33,230 nucleotides of DNA from Rhodobacterales bacterium. Its GTDB lineage: Bacteria; Pseudomonadota; Alphaproteobacteria; Rhodobacterales; Rhodobacteraceae. How positions within the stretch are numbered: position 1 is the stretch's first letter; every line of letters starts with the position of its first letter. Below the pieces are notes generated by a model that was given only the letters and a program-made list of their open reading frames with translations, was not told the origin of the DNA and ran no database searches. This document shows, piece by piece, positions 6,615-15,649 of this stretch. Where the stretch lies: NCBI GenBank assembly GCA_002746935.1, contig PDRW01000008.1, positions 1 through 33,230 on the forward strand, given 5' to 3'. The translations under genes were made by a program, and so were the position numbers.

Positions 6615-8561
6615 CTACTCGGCTGCCCCGGTGGCGGGATCCTCCGCAGGCAGGGTAAACACCTGGCCCGGGTAGATCAGGCTCGGATCGCGAATGAACT
6701 CGCGGTTGGCCTCGAAGATCTTCACGTATTTGAACCCGTCGCCATAGCGCTGGTCGGCGATCCCCCAGAGCGTGTTGCCGGGCTGGATCGTCACGGCGGT
6801 CAGCACCCGGCCTTCGGCGGCGGCGGCTTCGGTCCGGGCCTCGGCCAGGGCCAGCACCTCGGGCTGTTCGCGTTTGAACGGGGTTTCGATGCGGGTGGTG
6901 ACCGAACCGTCGGGGGCGACCGCGTCGATCCGCAGCGTATAGACACCGCTCTCCACCGACGGCAGCGGCGCACGCCACTGGCCATCGTCTCCGATCACCG
7001 CCGTGCGCACCGCGGCATTGTCAAGATAGATCCTGAGCGCGCTGTCTCCCTCGCCCCGGCCCGACAGCGCCACCTCGCCCGCCTCGTCATAGGAGATCGC
7101 GTCGATCGAAAGCTGTGCCTGGGGCAGGCTGTCCTGAAGCACCCGGATGCCCTGCGGCCCCGCCAGCACCACCCGCGGTGCAGCGGCCGCCGCAACGGCC
7201 ACACGGCCGGGTTCCGGGCCTTCGGTGACCGCATCGGCGCCGGCTTCGGAAACGGTGCCAGCCGCGCCAGACAGGATTGCGGCGGGCGGAACAGGCTGCG
7301 CGGCGAAAGGCGGCATGTCGGCGCCGGCTTCGGCAAGGGCAGGCGCAGCGCCGGACGCCCCGACGGCGGCGATGGCCTGTGGCGATTGCGCTTCCGGGAC
7401 GGACCCGGCGCCAGATCCGGTCGAGGGATCCTTGAACAGCCACGCGGGAGGGGCAGCCGTGGCGGGCAAGGTGGCGGCCTCCGCCAGCAGCGCTTCGCCG
7501 GGCACTTCGGGGGCGGCGTCGCCGGACATTTCAGGAGGCCCTCCGGCGGGCGCGGGGACATAGTTGGGCGCAGGCGCGACCAGGGCCGGCCTGGCATCGC
7601 CCGCGGCAGAAGCGGCCAGTTCGTCAGGGGCCATTTCAACTTCTGCTTCCGCTTCCGCCTCCGGCCCTGCGGAGGGCGCGGCGCCCGGGTCCGGACGCGG
7701 CGGGGGAAGATGGCTTGCGGGCGCTGCGGGTTGCGGTGCGAGGGCAGCGATTTCGGCATTGCCCGGCGGCGGAGGGGCCGCCGGCTGGATGATCACGCTC
7801 TGTTGCGAAACCACCGTTTTGCCTGTCCCGTCTTCTCCGGCGGATGTTGCCGCCAGGGTCATCACCCGCGTCACCTCCACCGGCGGCAGGGTGAACATCG
7901 CCACGAAACTGCCTGACCCGTCGGCCACGGCTTCGCCGGCCAGCCGACCGTCGACCAGCACCGCCACCCGGGCACCGGCGGCCGCACGGCCTGCCACGAG
8001 AGCATTTCCATCGGGAGCAATGCGTACCAGATCGAAGCCAGGCGGGGGCGGGGCCGCCGCAGTTGCCGGGGCCTCGCGGGGGGCCTCGCGGGAGGCAGGG
8101 TCGGCAAAACGCCCTGCGGTCTCCGGCGCGGGTCCGGCTGCGGCCTCCGGGGCCGTTTCCGGGGACGGCTGCGGGGATGCCCCCGGGGCCGTTTCCATGG
8201 CCGTTCCCATGGCCGTTTCCGGGGACGGCTGCGGGGCCGCTGCGGCATCGCGCACAGCATCGGGGGCCGGCGCGGACCCGGATGCGGGCGAAGGCTCCGG
8301 GTTCGGCCTGTTCACCTGTTCCCCGGATTCCCCGGACCCCGGCTCTTCCTCTGCTGCCACCGCAGAGGCGCCCCCCTCCGCGGCGCTTGCGCCCGGCCCG
8401 GCAGCCCGGACCGGTCCGCCGGAAAGCCCGGCCGCGGGGAGCGGGTCCGGGTCCGGGTTTGGCCAGAGGCCCGGGATCACAAAAGAAACCGCGACAAGGG
8501 CCGCGAGGGCAAGACTGCCGCCTGCTGCAAGGACCGCCGGGGTCGAAAAACGTGCCGCCAT
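6615..8561 (-). CDS. Membrane-anchored LysM protein with Ig-like domain and long Pro/Ala linker
   Basis: A 648-residue protein with one N-terminal membrane segment (about 9-30, TPAVLAAGGSLALAALVAV) and the rest outside. A long low-complexity linker rich in Pro, Ala, Glu and Gly is broken by one short folded piece near FDLVRIAPDGNALVAGRA, a carboxypeptidase-like or Ig-like fold. A second Ig-like unit (ALRIYLDNAAVRTAVIGDDGQWRAPLP) and a C-terminal LysM domain (VTIQPGNTLWGIADQRYGDG, then LIYPGQVFTLP) follow. LysM binds peptidoglycan glycans, so a role in envelope organisation is likely; no catalytic domain is seen. The ATG at 8561 has GGGGGAG upstream and starts the membrane segment; the frame is open 99 bases further up. 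Alphaproteobacteria carry proteins of this plan whose function I cannot name. Confidence 0.8.
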   Translation of the reverse strand: MAARFSTPAVLAAGGSLALAALVAVSFVIPGLWPNPDPDPLPAAGLSGGPVRAAGPGASAAEGGASAVAAEEEPGSGESGEQVNRPNPEPSPASGSAPAPDAVRDAAAAPQPSPETAMGTAMETAPGASPQPSPETAPEAAAGPAPETAGRFADPASREAPREAPATAAAPPPPGFDLVRIAPDGNALVAGRAAAGARVAVLVDGRLAGEAVADGSGSFVAMFTLPPVEVTRVMTLAATSAGEDGTGKTVVSQQSVIIQPAAPPPPGNAEIAALAPQPAAPASHLPPPRPDPGAAPSAGPEAEAEAEVEMAPDELAASAAGDARPALVAPAPNYVPAPAGGPPEMSGDAAPEVPGEALLAEAATLPATAAPPAWLFKDPSTGSGAGSVPEAQSPQAIAAVGASGAAPALAEAGADMPPFAAQPVPPAAILSGAAGTVSEAGADAVTEGPEPGRVAVAAAAAPRVVLAGPQGIRVLQDSLPQAQLSIDAISYDEAGEVALSGRGEGDSALRIYLDNAAVRTAVIGDDGQWRAPLPSVESGVYTLRIDAVAPDGSVTTRIETPFKREQPEVLALAEARTEAAAAEGRVLTAVTIQPGNTLWGIADQRYGDGFKYVKIFEANREFIRDPSLIYPGQVFTLPAEDPATGAAE

Positions 8562-8695
8562 GTCTGCTCCCCCCCAGGGTTGCCCCGCCACGCCGCCCGG
8601 GATGCGCTCCGGCCGATCCGGCAACACCATAGACCCGGCCCCGGCCGGGGTCAAAACCAACGGACCATCCCGACGGCCCGGCCCTCAGGCCGCGT

Positions 8696-10030
8696 TTACA
8701 GATAATCCGAGCGCTGAAGCCCGTATTTGGCCATCTTCTCGTTGAGCGTCCGGCGCGGCAGGCAGAGCTCTTCCATGACGCCGACGATCGAGCCCTTGTG
8801 GCGGCGCATGGTGTTGTCGATCAGCATCCTCTCGAAGGCCTCGACGTATTCCTTGAGCGGCTTGCCCTCGGTGGTCATGGTCTGGGGCTGGACATCCTCG
8901 TGATCGTTCATCAGCAACGAAGAGATCGTGCCCGACCCCCGGCGCGATTGCAGCACCGCGCGTTCGGCGATGTTGATCAGCTGGCGGATGTTGCCGGGCC
9001 AGGGCGCCTGCAACAGCTGCGCGGCTTCCTGCGCGGTCACGGTCGGCGCCGCGCAGCCGTATTCCTCGGCGAACTGGTCGGCAAAGCCGGTGAACAGCAT
9101 CAGAATGTCTTCACCGCGCGCGCGCAGCGGCGGCAGGGTGATCTTCATCTGCGCCAGCCGGTAGAACAGATCGGGCCGCAGCGCGTCTTCGCAGACCTTT
9201 CCGGCCTCCTGCATGTTGCACACCGCCACCACCCGGGTTTCGGGCGGGGTGCCCTGATCGTTGATCCAGGCCAGCAGCCGCGCCTGAAGACCCGCCGGCA
9301 GCGCCTCGACATCTTCGAGCACCAGCGTGCCGCCACGGGCCTGTTCGACAAACGGCTGGGCGCCGCCCTCTTCCATCGGCCCGAAGAGCCTGGCCCCCAG
9401 ATCGTCTTCCTCCTGCCCCGCGACCCTGACGACGACAAATTTGCGCCCCGCCTTGGCGCCGACCGCGTGCAGCGCGTGGGCCACCAGTGTCTTGCCGGTG
9501 CCGGTTTCGCCGTCGATCAGCACATGGCCGTCGGCCTGGCCGATGTCGAGAATGTCTTCGCGCAGCCGTTCCATCACCGGCGAGGCGCCAATGAGCTTTT
9601 TCATGATGGTGGTGCCGTCGCCCAGTTCGCGCCGGAGCGCGCGGGCATCGAGGGTCATCCGCCGCGCCTGGGTCGCCTTCTTGGCCAGCTCGGTCATCCG
9701 GTCGGGGTTGAAGGGCTTTTCGAGAAAGTCCCAGGCGCCGACCCGCATTGCCTCCACCGCCATCGGCACATCGCCATGGCCGGTGATCATGATCACCGGC
9801 AGCGCCGAATCGAGGCTCATCAGCTTCTTGAGAAACTGCATCCCGTCCATGCCGGGCATGCGGATGTCGGAAATCACCACACCGGGATAATCGGGGCCAA
9901 CGCTTCTGAGCGCCTCTTCCGCGGAAGGATAGGTCTCGGTATCGAACCCCGAAAGGGCCAGCCACTGGGAAATGGACTGACGCATGTCCTGTTCGTCATC
10001 GACGATCGCGATCTTCATTGCCTGTGCCAT
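8696..10030 (-). CDS. dctD: DctD-like response regulator of the NtrC family lacking GAFTGA
   Basis: A 444-residue protein: receiver domain (about 5-120, phospho-acceptor D55 in VVISDIRMPGMDG, K105 in LEKPF), AAA+ domain (about 145-375) and a C-terminal Fis-type HTH (about 400-444, RRTLNEKMAKYGL). Walker A is intact (GETGTGKT, 174-181). Two key features of sigma-54 activators are missing: after ARLFG, the loop that should read GAFTGA is PMEEGGAQPF and is about six residues shorter, and the Walker B acidic pair is ED (LVLEDVEALP, 239-240) rather than DE. The arginine-finger region RPDLFYRL is present. It lies 10 bp downstream of the sensor kinase gene, so it is its partner. Assignment to DctD is by overall likeness and context; the dicarboxylate link is inferred. 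Confidence 0.8.
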   Translation of the reverse strand: MAQAMKIAIVDDEQDMRQSISQWLALSGFDTETYPSAEEALRSVGPDYPGVVISDIRMPGMDGMQFLKKLMSLDSALPVIMITGHGDVPMAVEAMRVGAWDFLEKPFNPDRMTELAKKATQARRMTLDARALRRELGDGTTIMKKLIGASPVMERLREDILDIGQADGHVLIDGETGTGKTLVAHALHAVGAKAGRKFVVVRVAGQEEDDLGARLFGPMEEGGAQPFVEQARGGTLVLEDVEALPAGLQARLLAWINDQGTPPETRVVAVCNMQEAGKVCEDALRPDLFYRLAQMKITLPPLRARGEDILMLFTGFADQFAEEYGCAAPTVTAQEAAQLLQAPWPGNIRQLINIAERAVLQSRRGSGTISSLLMNDHEDVQPQTMTTEGKPLKEYVEAFERMLIDNTMRRHKGSIVGVMEELCLPRRTLNEKMAKYGLQRSDYL

Positions 10031-10040
10031 GATGCTTGGA

Positions 10041-11954
10041 TTACCTCCGGCCTCCCTTTCGGGCCTCTTGACGTGCCCCGGACCTGTGCCGCCCGGGAGG
10101 AGCCGTGCGCGCTTGTCCCGCGGCTTCGGATCCTGTTGACAGTTTTTCGGTGCCGTCCTTCAGGACAGGCAGTTCGACCTCGAAAACGGCCCCCCCCTCG
10201 GTCCAGTTGCGCGCCGTGAGTCGGCCGCCGAGATCGGAGACGATGCCCGAGGAAATGGCAAGCCCGAGGCCCACACCATCGCCGGGCGCCTTGGTGGTGT
10301 AGAAGGGTTCGAACAGCTTGTCGAGATCGGCCACCCCCGGCCCATTGTCGCGCACCGAAATCCGGGCGCTGTCGCTGTCGCGGGTGAGCAGAATGTCGAT
10401 CTGCGGGGCTTCGGCGGTCTTGGTGGCGTCGATGGCGTTGCGCAAGAGGTTGATCAGCACCTGTTCCAGCCGCACCCGGTCGCCCATCACCTTCACCGGA
10501 TCGCGCGGCACATTGCGGGTGATCCGCACCTGGCGCCGCTTGAGCTGCGGTTCCATCATCGCCAGTGCCGCGGAAACCGAGCTGCGCACGTCAAGCTCCT
10601 CGAAAGCCTCGCCGCCCTTGCGGGCATAGGATTTGAGCTGGCGTGTGATCGCGCCCATGCGTTCGATCAGATCGTCGATCCGCTGGAACGACGACAGCGC
10701 CTCATCCGGGCGCTTGCGCTGCAACAGAAGCTTGGCGCCGGCGAGATAGGTCTTCATCGCCGCCAGCGGCTGGTTGAGCTCGTGGCTGACGGCGGCCGAC
10801 ATCTCGCCAAGGACGGCAAGCTTCGAGCTTTGCGCCAGCGTCTGCTCGGCCACCTGAAGGTTGGCCTCGGCCTTCTGCCGCTCCGAGACCTCGCGGCGCA
10901 GCGCCTCGTTGACAGCTCTGAGCTCGGCCGATTCGATCTGCAGAACCAGCGACCGCGAGGTGGCACGGCGCGAAATCACGTAGAAGGTCGCCGCCAGCAG
11001 GATGGCAAACCCCATGATCTCCAGCGCCAGCACCCCGTTCACCCGCTCACGCACCGAAGCATAGGTGGTGAACGTGGTCATCCGCCAGCCCTGGAACGGA
11101 ATCCGGCTGTCCTGGCGCAACACGTCGCTGCCGACGAACAGCGGGTCCGCCGGAAGCGCCGGCCAGTCGGCGGTGGCGCGGATGGCGCGCTGGATCGCCG
11201 CGGTCGGGGAAACAACGGTGAGCGCGGCGGCTTCCAGCTTGCCGCGCCAGCGCGGCTCGGTTGCGAGGATCACCTGGCCCGCGCTGTCGGTCACCATCAC
11301 CGCGTCCTGAACCCCCGCCCAGCCCTGTTCGAACTGGGCAAGATCGACCTCCACCACGATCACCCCGAGCAGATCGTTCTGCAACTCGATCTTGCGGGCA
11401 TAGGTAAAGCCATAGCTGCCGGTCTCGTTATGCACGGTGGTGAACACCGTGTCGGAGGAGCGCAGGGCATTGACGAAATACTGCGTGCCGCGCCGGTTCG
11501 AACCCAGTTGCTCGCGCTGGGTCGCCGCCACCACCCGGCCGTCGCTGTCGAGCAGCACCATGGAAGCGGCGCCGATCTCGTCCTTGTAGGAGATCAGCCT
11601 CTGCGACGAGGTCACATAATCCTGGCTGGCGAGCGCCCCCATCAGCGCCGGATCGCGCGACAGCAACAGCGGCACCACCGAGTTGCGTTGCAGTTCCGAC
11701 AGCAGGTTGCCCGAATACAGCGCCATGCGCAGTTCGGCGCGGGAGCGGGTGGTTTCGGTGTAGCGCGCCGTCAGCCAGCCGTTCGAGACCCAGACCACCG
11801 CGATCGCCAGCGAAAACAGCCCCGCGAGCACCACCCGGGCGCGCAACGACATGCGCTGCAAGGATGGCGGAGGCGCGGCCTCGGGGGCCGTCTCGGAGGC
11901 CGTCTCGGGTGTTCCGGGGCCGGATGCGGGGGCCTTCGCCATGGGCGCAACCAT
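10041..11954 (-). CDS. dctB: DctB-like sensor histidine kinase
   Basis: A 637-residue membrane kinase. Two membrane segments (about 42-62, VVLAGLFSLAIAVVWV, and about 315-335, LALEIMGFAILLAATFYVI) enclose a periplasmic double-PAS-like sensor region (SRDPALMGALASQDYVTSSQRL and VLLDSDGRVVAAT), as in DctB, which senses C4-dicarboxylates. A coiled-coil linker leads to the phospho-acceptor block MSAAVSHELNQPLAAMKTYL and the ATP-binding domain with N box (LINLLRNAIDA), G1 (RDNGPGV) and G2 (DGVGLGLAIS). The C-terminus has a basic tail of about 40 residues. The ATG at 11954 has GGAGGG nine bases upstream; a second ATG 12 bases on is possible. It begins 19 bp after purQ, so it may share the pur transcript. 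No dicarboxylate transporter gene is in the window, so the ligand is inferred. Confidence 0.85.
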   Translation of the reverse strand: MVAPMAKAPASGPGTPETASETAPEAAPPPSLQRMSLRARVVLAGLFSLAIAVVWVSNGWLTARYTETTRSRAELRMALYSGNLLSELQRNSVVPLLLSRDPALMGALASQDYVTSSQRLISYKDEIGAASMVLLDSDGRVVAATQREQLGSNRRGTQYFVNALRSSDTVFTTVHNETGSYGFTYARKIELQNDLLGVIVVEVDLAQFEQGWAGVQDAVMVTDSAGQVILATEPRWRGKLEAAALTVVSPTAAIQRAIRATADWPALPADPLFVGSDVLRQDSRIPFQGWRMTTFTTYASVRERVNGVLALEIMGFAILLAATFYVISRRATSRSLVLQIESAELRAVNEALRREVSERQKAEANLQVAEQTLAQSSKLAVLGEMSAAVSHELNQPLAAMKTYLAGAKLLLQRKRPDEALSSFQRIDDLIERMGAITRQLKSYARKGGEAFEELDVRSSVSAALAMMEPQLKRRQVRITRNVPRDPVKVMGDRVRLEQVLINLLRNAIDATKTAEAPQIDILLTRDSDSARISVRDNGPGVADLDKLFEPFYTTKAPGDGVGLGLAISSGIVSDLGGRLTARNWTEGGAVFEVELPVLKDGTEKLSTGSEAAGQARTAPPGRHRSGARQEARKGGRR

Positions 11955-11973
11955 ATACCTGCGCCCTCCGCCC

Positions 11974-12648
11974 TCACAATCGGGCGTTCGCCAGCGCCCC
12001 GGCAATCGAGCGGAACATTGCCGCCCCGTCGGTGCCGCCATGCACCGCCTCCACCGCCCGCTCCGGATGCGGCATCATCCCCAGCACCCGCCGGTTGGCC
12101 GACAGCACCCCGGCGATGTCTTCGGCCGAGCCGTTGGGGGTGTCAACATAGGTGAAGGCGATGCGGTCTTCGTCACGCAGCCGGGCGAGCGTTGCCGCGT
12201 CGGCCTGGTAATTGCCATCGTGATGCGCCACCGGAATCCCGATGTGCTGGCCCCGGGTGTAACCGCCGGTGAAGACACTGTCGGCGGTGGCAACCTCAAG
12301 CCTCACCGGCTTGCAGACAAACTTGAGATTGGCGTTGCGCATCAGGGCCCCGGGCAGAATGCCGGTCTCGGTCAGCACCTGAAAGCCGTTGCACACCCCG
12401 AGCACATAGCCGCCGTGCTCCGCATGGGCGATCACAGAACGCGCAATCGGGCTCTGTGCCGCAATGGCACCGCAACGCAGGTAATCGCCGAAGGAAAAGC
12501 CGCCGGGGATGGCGACGATATCGGTATGCTCCGGCAGATGGTCGTCCTTGTGCCAGACCATGGCGACATCGGCCCCCGCCTGCCGCAAGGCCACCGCCAT
12601 GTCGCGGTCGCAATTGGAACCGGGGAAGACGATGACGGCGGCTTTCAT
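11974..12648 (-). CDS. purQ: Phosphoribosylformylglycinamidine synthase, glutaminase subunit
   Basis: Glutamine amidotransferase subunit that feeds ammonia to PurL in the fourth step of purine synthesis; PurS bridges the two. The 224-residue product has the class I glutaminase triad: nucleophile C86 in GVCNGFQ and the His/Glu pair in [10 protein letters not shown] near the C-terminus. The N-terminus [16 protein letters not shown] and the block [17 protein letters not shown] are characteristic. Its length is that of the small PurQ of the three-subunit type, which fits the neighbouring purS. It lies 87 bp after purS and 19 bp before dctB. Confidence 0.97.
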   Translation of the reverse strand: MKAAVIVFPGSNCDRDMAVALRQAGADVAMVWHKDDHLPEHTDIVAIPGGFSFGDYLRCGAIAAQSPIARSVIAHAEHGGYVLGVCNGFQVLTETGILPGALMRNANLKFVCKPVRLEVATADSVFTGGYTRGQHIGIPVAHHDGNYQADAATLARLRDEDRIAFTYVDTPNGSAEDIAGVLSANRRVLGMMPHPERAVEAVHGGTDGAAMFRSIAGALANARL

Positions 12649-12735
12649 GGGGCAGATCCTTTCCGGAAGCTTGCGGGGGCCTTTTGCGGAGCTTTGCTGC
12701 GGGCAGAACCGGGGCCGCTGGCGCGGCCCCGCGCC

Positions 12736-12969
12736 TCAGCCGATGACCTTGAAGCTGTAAGTCTCGATCACCGTATTGGCGAGCAGCTTCTCGCACATCT
12801 CGCCGATGGTCGCCTCCGGCGTGCCCTCGGCCAGGTCGAGCTCGATCACCTTGCCCTGACGCACCCCTCCGACGCCCTCGAACCCCATCGCCGCCAGCGC
12901 GTGGCGCACCGCCTCGCCCTGCGGATCGAGCACCCCGGGTTTCAGCATGACATCGACGCGGACTTTCAT
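12736..12969 (-). CDS. purS: Phosphoribosylformylglycinamidine synthase subunit PurS
   Basis: A 77-residue cytoplasmic protein that is the structural subunit of the PurLQS complex. The sequence MKVRVDVMLKPGVLDPQGEA and the later GVGGVRQGKVIELDL are typical of PurS, and the length is normal. It lies between purC and purQ with gaps of about 90 bp on each side, the usual alphaproteobacterial order. A site GGAG lies about 5 bases before the ATG. Confidence 0.96.
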   Translation of the reverse strand: MKVRVDVMLKPGVLDPQGEAVRHALAAMGFEGVGGVRQGKVIELDLAEGTPEATIGEMCEKLLANTVIETYSFKVIG

Positions 12970-13059
12970 CGGGCGGCTCCTTCGATTCTGGTTGGGGATC
13001 TCATACAGGCTCGCGCGCCGATGGGCCAGCCGGAGCCGCCGTCCGGTCCGGTGCGGATG

Positions 13060-13821
13060 TCAGTTGATCACATGCGGTTTCGGCGTATGGGTCACGTTGG
13101 ACGGCAACACCCCAAGACGCCGCGCCACCTCGGTATAGGCGTCGGTGAGCGAGCCGAGGTCGCGGCGGAACACGTCCTTGTCGAGCTTCTGGCCGGATTC
13201 GATATCCCACAGCCGGCAACTGTCGGGGCTGATCTCGTCGGCCACGATCAGCCGCATGTAATCGTTGTCCCAGATCCGGCCGATCTCGATCTTGAAGTCG
13301 ATGAGCCGGATGCCGACGCCATAGAGCACCCCGGTCAGAAAGTCGTTCACCCGCAGCGCCAGCGAAACGATGTCGTCCAGATCCTGCTGCGAGGCCCAGC
13401 CGAAGGCGATGACATATTCTTCCGGCACCAGCGGATCGCCCAGCGCATCGTCCTTGTAGGAAAACTCGACGATCGGCCGCGGCAATTGCAGCCCCTCTTC
13501 GAGGCCGAGCCGCCTGGCCATGCTGCCGGCGGCGAAATTGCGCACGATCACTTCCAGCGGCACGATTTCCACCTGGCGCACCAGCTGCTCGCGCATGTTG
13601 AGGCGTTTGAGGAAATGGGTCGGCACGCCGATGTTGTTGAGCCCGGTCATGAAAAATTCGGAGAGCCGGTTGTTGAGCACCCCCTTGCCCTCGATCACGT
13701 CGCGCTTTTCGGCGTTGAAGGCGGTGGCGTCGTCCTTGAAATATTGCACCAATGTGCCCGGTTCCGGCCCTTCGTAGAGAACCTTGGCCTTGCCTTCGTA
13801 GAGCTTCTTGCGACGTGCCAT
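13060..13821 (-). CDS. purC: Phosphoribosylaminoimidazole-succinocarboxamide synthase
   Basis: Joins aspartate to CAIR with ATP to give SAICAR in purine synthesis. The 253-residue product shows the expected blocks: [14 protein letters not shown] near the N-terminus, [15 protein letters not shown], the [18 protein letters not shown] signature, [10 protein letters not shown] and [14 protein letters not shown]. The ATG at 13821 has AAGGGA upstream and starts at the normal N-terminus; the frame remains open 99 bases further up. It is the first of the pur genes on this strand, with 256 bp of GC-rich repeat sequence between it and the DUF4261 gene. Confidence 0.96.
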   Translation of the reverse strand: MARRKKLYEGKAKVLYEGPEPGTLVQYFKDDATAFNAEKRDVIEGKGVLNNRLSEFFMTGLNNIGVPTHFLKRLNMREQLVRQVEIVPLEVIVRNFAAGSMARRLGLEEGLQLPRPIVEFSYKDDALGDPLVPEEYVIAFGWASQQDLDDIVSLALRVNDFLTGVLYGVGIRLIDFKIEIGRIWDNDYMRLIVADEISPDSCRLWDIESGQKLDKDVFRRDLGSLTDAYTEVARRLGVLPSNVTHTPKPHVIN

Positions 13822-13976
13822 GAGACCGATCCCTTGCGGCGCGGGAGCGTGCCCGCATGGAAAGTGTGGCGCGGGATCACCGCGCATGGACAGCGGGATC
13901 ACCCCGTCTGGATGATCCACATAGATGGTTGCGCCCGCGGGAGGCCCGCGCGCGTTTTGGCCCTCTTAAAGCACCG

Positions 13977-14075
13977 CTGCGGGCGCGGCAAGACGCAAGG
14001 CCGCGGGCGCGGCAAGTCAAAGCGCGGGCGTGGACGCGGCAAGGTAAAGCGCGGGCGCGGGCACGGCAGGCGCAG
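13977..14075. repeat. Degenerate GC-rich tandem repeat
   Basis: About four imperfect units of 24-27 bases, each containing GCGGGCGCGGCAAG or a close variant followed by an A-rich step such as TCAAAGC or GTAAAGC. They lie just after the stop of the DUF4261 gene and upstream of purC. They could arise from slippage; no coding role is seen. Confidence 0.6.
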
Positions 14076-14077
14076 GC

Positions 14078-15166
14078 TCAGCGGCCCTTCCGGCGAGACC
14101 GGTTACGCGCCTTGCGGCGCGGGCCCGCGACCAGCGCGTAGAGCTTGTTGCGCAGGCTGTCGGGGTCGCCGAAATTGCGCAGATCCATCCCCGGCGGCGG
14201 CGGCATCCCGGGGCGTTTGCCGAACAGCTCTTCCTCGCGCGGCGCAAGCACCGATTTCGGGTGCAGAAACACCCAATTGTCGGTCTGAAGCCCGAGCAGG
14301 CCCTCTTTCGCATGGCGGATCCGGAGCTTGAGCTCCGGATTGTCCTCCGGCCCGAGGGTGTCGCCATCGGTGAAATCATTGCCATATTGCAGATGCAGGA
14401 CGGCCGCGCCGATGACCAGTTCCGCCGCCTCGGCGGGCGGGATCCGGGCGAGCGGCAACAGCATTTCATGGCCGGTAAAGGCCGCGACCCCGATGGTCTG
14501 CACCGTCACCGGCACCGGCGCCTGCCCGTCGGGCACCGGCTCGACGCCGAGGTTGATCCACTGGAAGAACGGCACCTCGCCCTTCAGCGCCACCTTCGCC
14601 GCCCCGACCCATTTGTCCGGCGCCACCACGGTGTCGCCATTGGGAAAATAGACCGCCGTCGCCACCGGCAGGCTGGCAAAGACCGCGCCGATACAGGTGG
14701 CCCGGCGGGCCGCATCAAAGCGCGCTTCGAGCGTGTCGTCGACGCTGTTGACCATCAGATGAATATAGGTCCGGTGCCGGTCGACCGCCGCTTTCGCCTC
14801 AGGAAAGGTAAGCCGGTTCTTGGCGCACATATGGTCCCAGTCGATGTCGCACCGCCCCGGCGTCGACAGCATCGGGATCATCCGCGGCTGGTTCTCTTCG
14901 CCCCCGGGAAACAGCGAGGTCACCAGAACCTCGCCGGTGCTGTGCATCCCGTCGAGCACCCCCGGGGTTATGCCGCCTTCGGCCACCATGTCCGACCAGG
15001 CAAGCTCCGGGAAATCCTCGCGCAAAGCGTCGAGAATGTCGCGGTTGCTGAAGCTCACCGGCTCGGTGAACAGCACATAGACCGAAAACCCCTCCGCCAG
15101 CCGCTTGTCGCTGTAGCGCTCCGGCGGCCCCTCCGGGCGCCGTGGAGACCCGTTGCCGCCATCCAT
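14078..15166 (-). CDS. DUF4261 domain protein
   Basis: A 362-residue soluble protein without signal peptide or membrane segment. The layout, an N-terminal half with a ferredoxin-like start (FSVYVLFTEPVSFSNRDILDALREDFPEL) and a later part with FPNGDTVVAPDKW, PVPVTVQTIGVAAFTGHEMLL and HLQYGNDFTDGDT, resembles DUF4261 proteins; I assign it from memory of the family, with moderate certainty. The last 50 residues are Pro- then Arg-rich (PRRKARNRSRRKGR). It starts 3 bases after the stop of the TerB-like gene and is surely in the same operon. Biochemical function is unknown. Confidence 0.7.
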   Translation of the reverse strand: MDGGNGSPRRPEGPPERYSDKRLAEGFSVYVLFTEPVSFSNRDILDALREDFPELAWSDMVAEGGITPGVLDGMHSTGEVLVTSLFPGGEENQPRMIPMLSTPGRCDIDWDHMCAKNRLTFPEAKAAVDRHRTYIHLMVNSVDDTLEARFDAARRATCIGAVFASLPVATAVYFPNGDTVVAPDKWVGAAKVALKGEVPFFQWINLGVEPVPDGQAPVPVTVQTIGVAAFTGHEMLLPLARIPPAEAAELVIGAAVLHLQYGNDFTDGDTLGPEDNPELKLRIRHAKEGLLGLQTDNWVFLHPKSVLAPREEELFGKRPGMPPPPGMDLRNFGDPDSLRNKLYALVAGPRRKARNRSRRKGR

Positions 15167-15169
15167 GGG

Positions 15170-15649
15170 TCAGGCCCCCGGCGCGCGCTGCATCATCGCC
15201 ATCACGTCGAAGATCTTCATGAAGGTCTCTTGCGGGATCCCCATGGATTCGCCCATGGTGACGAGCATTTTCTTTTCGTTGTCCTCAAGCACGCCGTCGG
15301 CCAGCGCGGTGCGGATCGCGAAACACATGGCGGTTTCACGCAGTTTCGGCGACAGCGCCGCCGCCGCGCGCTGGAACACGTCATTCATGCCGCGCGCCTT
15401 GATCTCCTCGACGATCTCGACGCCCAGATCGGACGTGCGTTTCCCTCCGATCGCGAGGAATACGGGCGAAAAGCTGCACATGTTGGAGATCTGCATGGTT
15501 TCCGGCGTGGTGATCTCGCCGTCCGACGCTGCCACCATGAGCGGGATCGCCAGCACCGCGCGGGCGGTTTCTTCCTGGGCATTGACCTGGCCGGCACTCT
15601 GGCCGGTGTTCTGGTCGGGGGCTTTGCGAAGGTTGGAGAAAAGGCCCAT
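15170..15649 (-). CDS. TerB-like tellurite resistance domain protein
   Basis: A 159-residue, helical, cytoplasmic protein with the TerB-type metal-binding pattern of acidic pairs: VAASDGEITTPE in the first half and TALADGVLEDNEKKM in the second, each like the D-G-x-(I/V) loops of TerB. TerB domains occur in stress and tellurite-resistance operons and in many unrelated settings, so resistance is not implied. The ATG at 15649 follows a good AGGAGT site. It is followed directly by the DUF4261 gene and is divergent from the F1-ATPase inhibitor gene. Confidence 0.8.
   Translation of the reverse strand: MGLFSNLRKAPDQNTGQSAGQVNAQEETARAVLAIPLMVAASDGEITTPETMQISNMCSFSPVFLAIGGKRTSDLGVEIVEEIKARGMNDVFQRAAAALSPKLRETAMCFAIRTALADGVLEDNEKKMLVTMGESMGIPQETFMKIFDVMAMMQRAPGA

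Noticed and set aside
6089-6658. Plus-strand open frame over the second repeat copy
   Set aside because: It translates a palindromic repeat and the opposite-strand terminator, and resembles no known protein.
11851-14331. 826-codon plus-strand open frame opposite purQ, purS and purC
   Set aside because: It runs antisense through three certain pur genes and the intergenic repeats, so it is a composition artefact.
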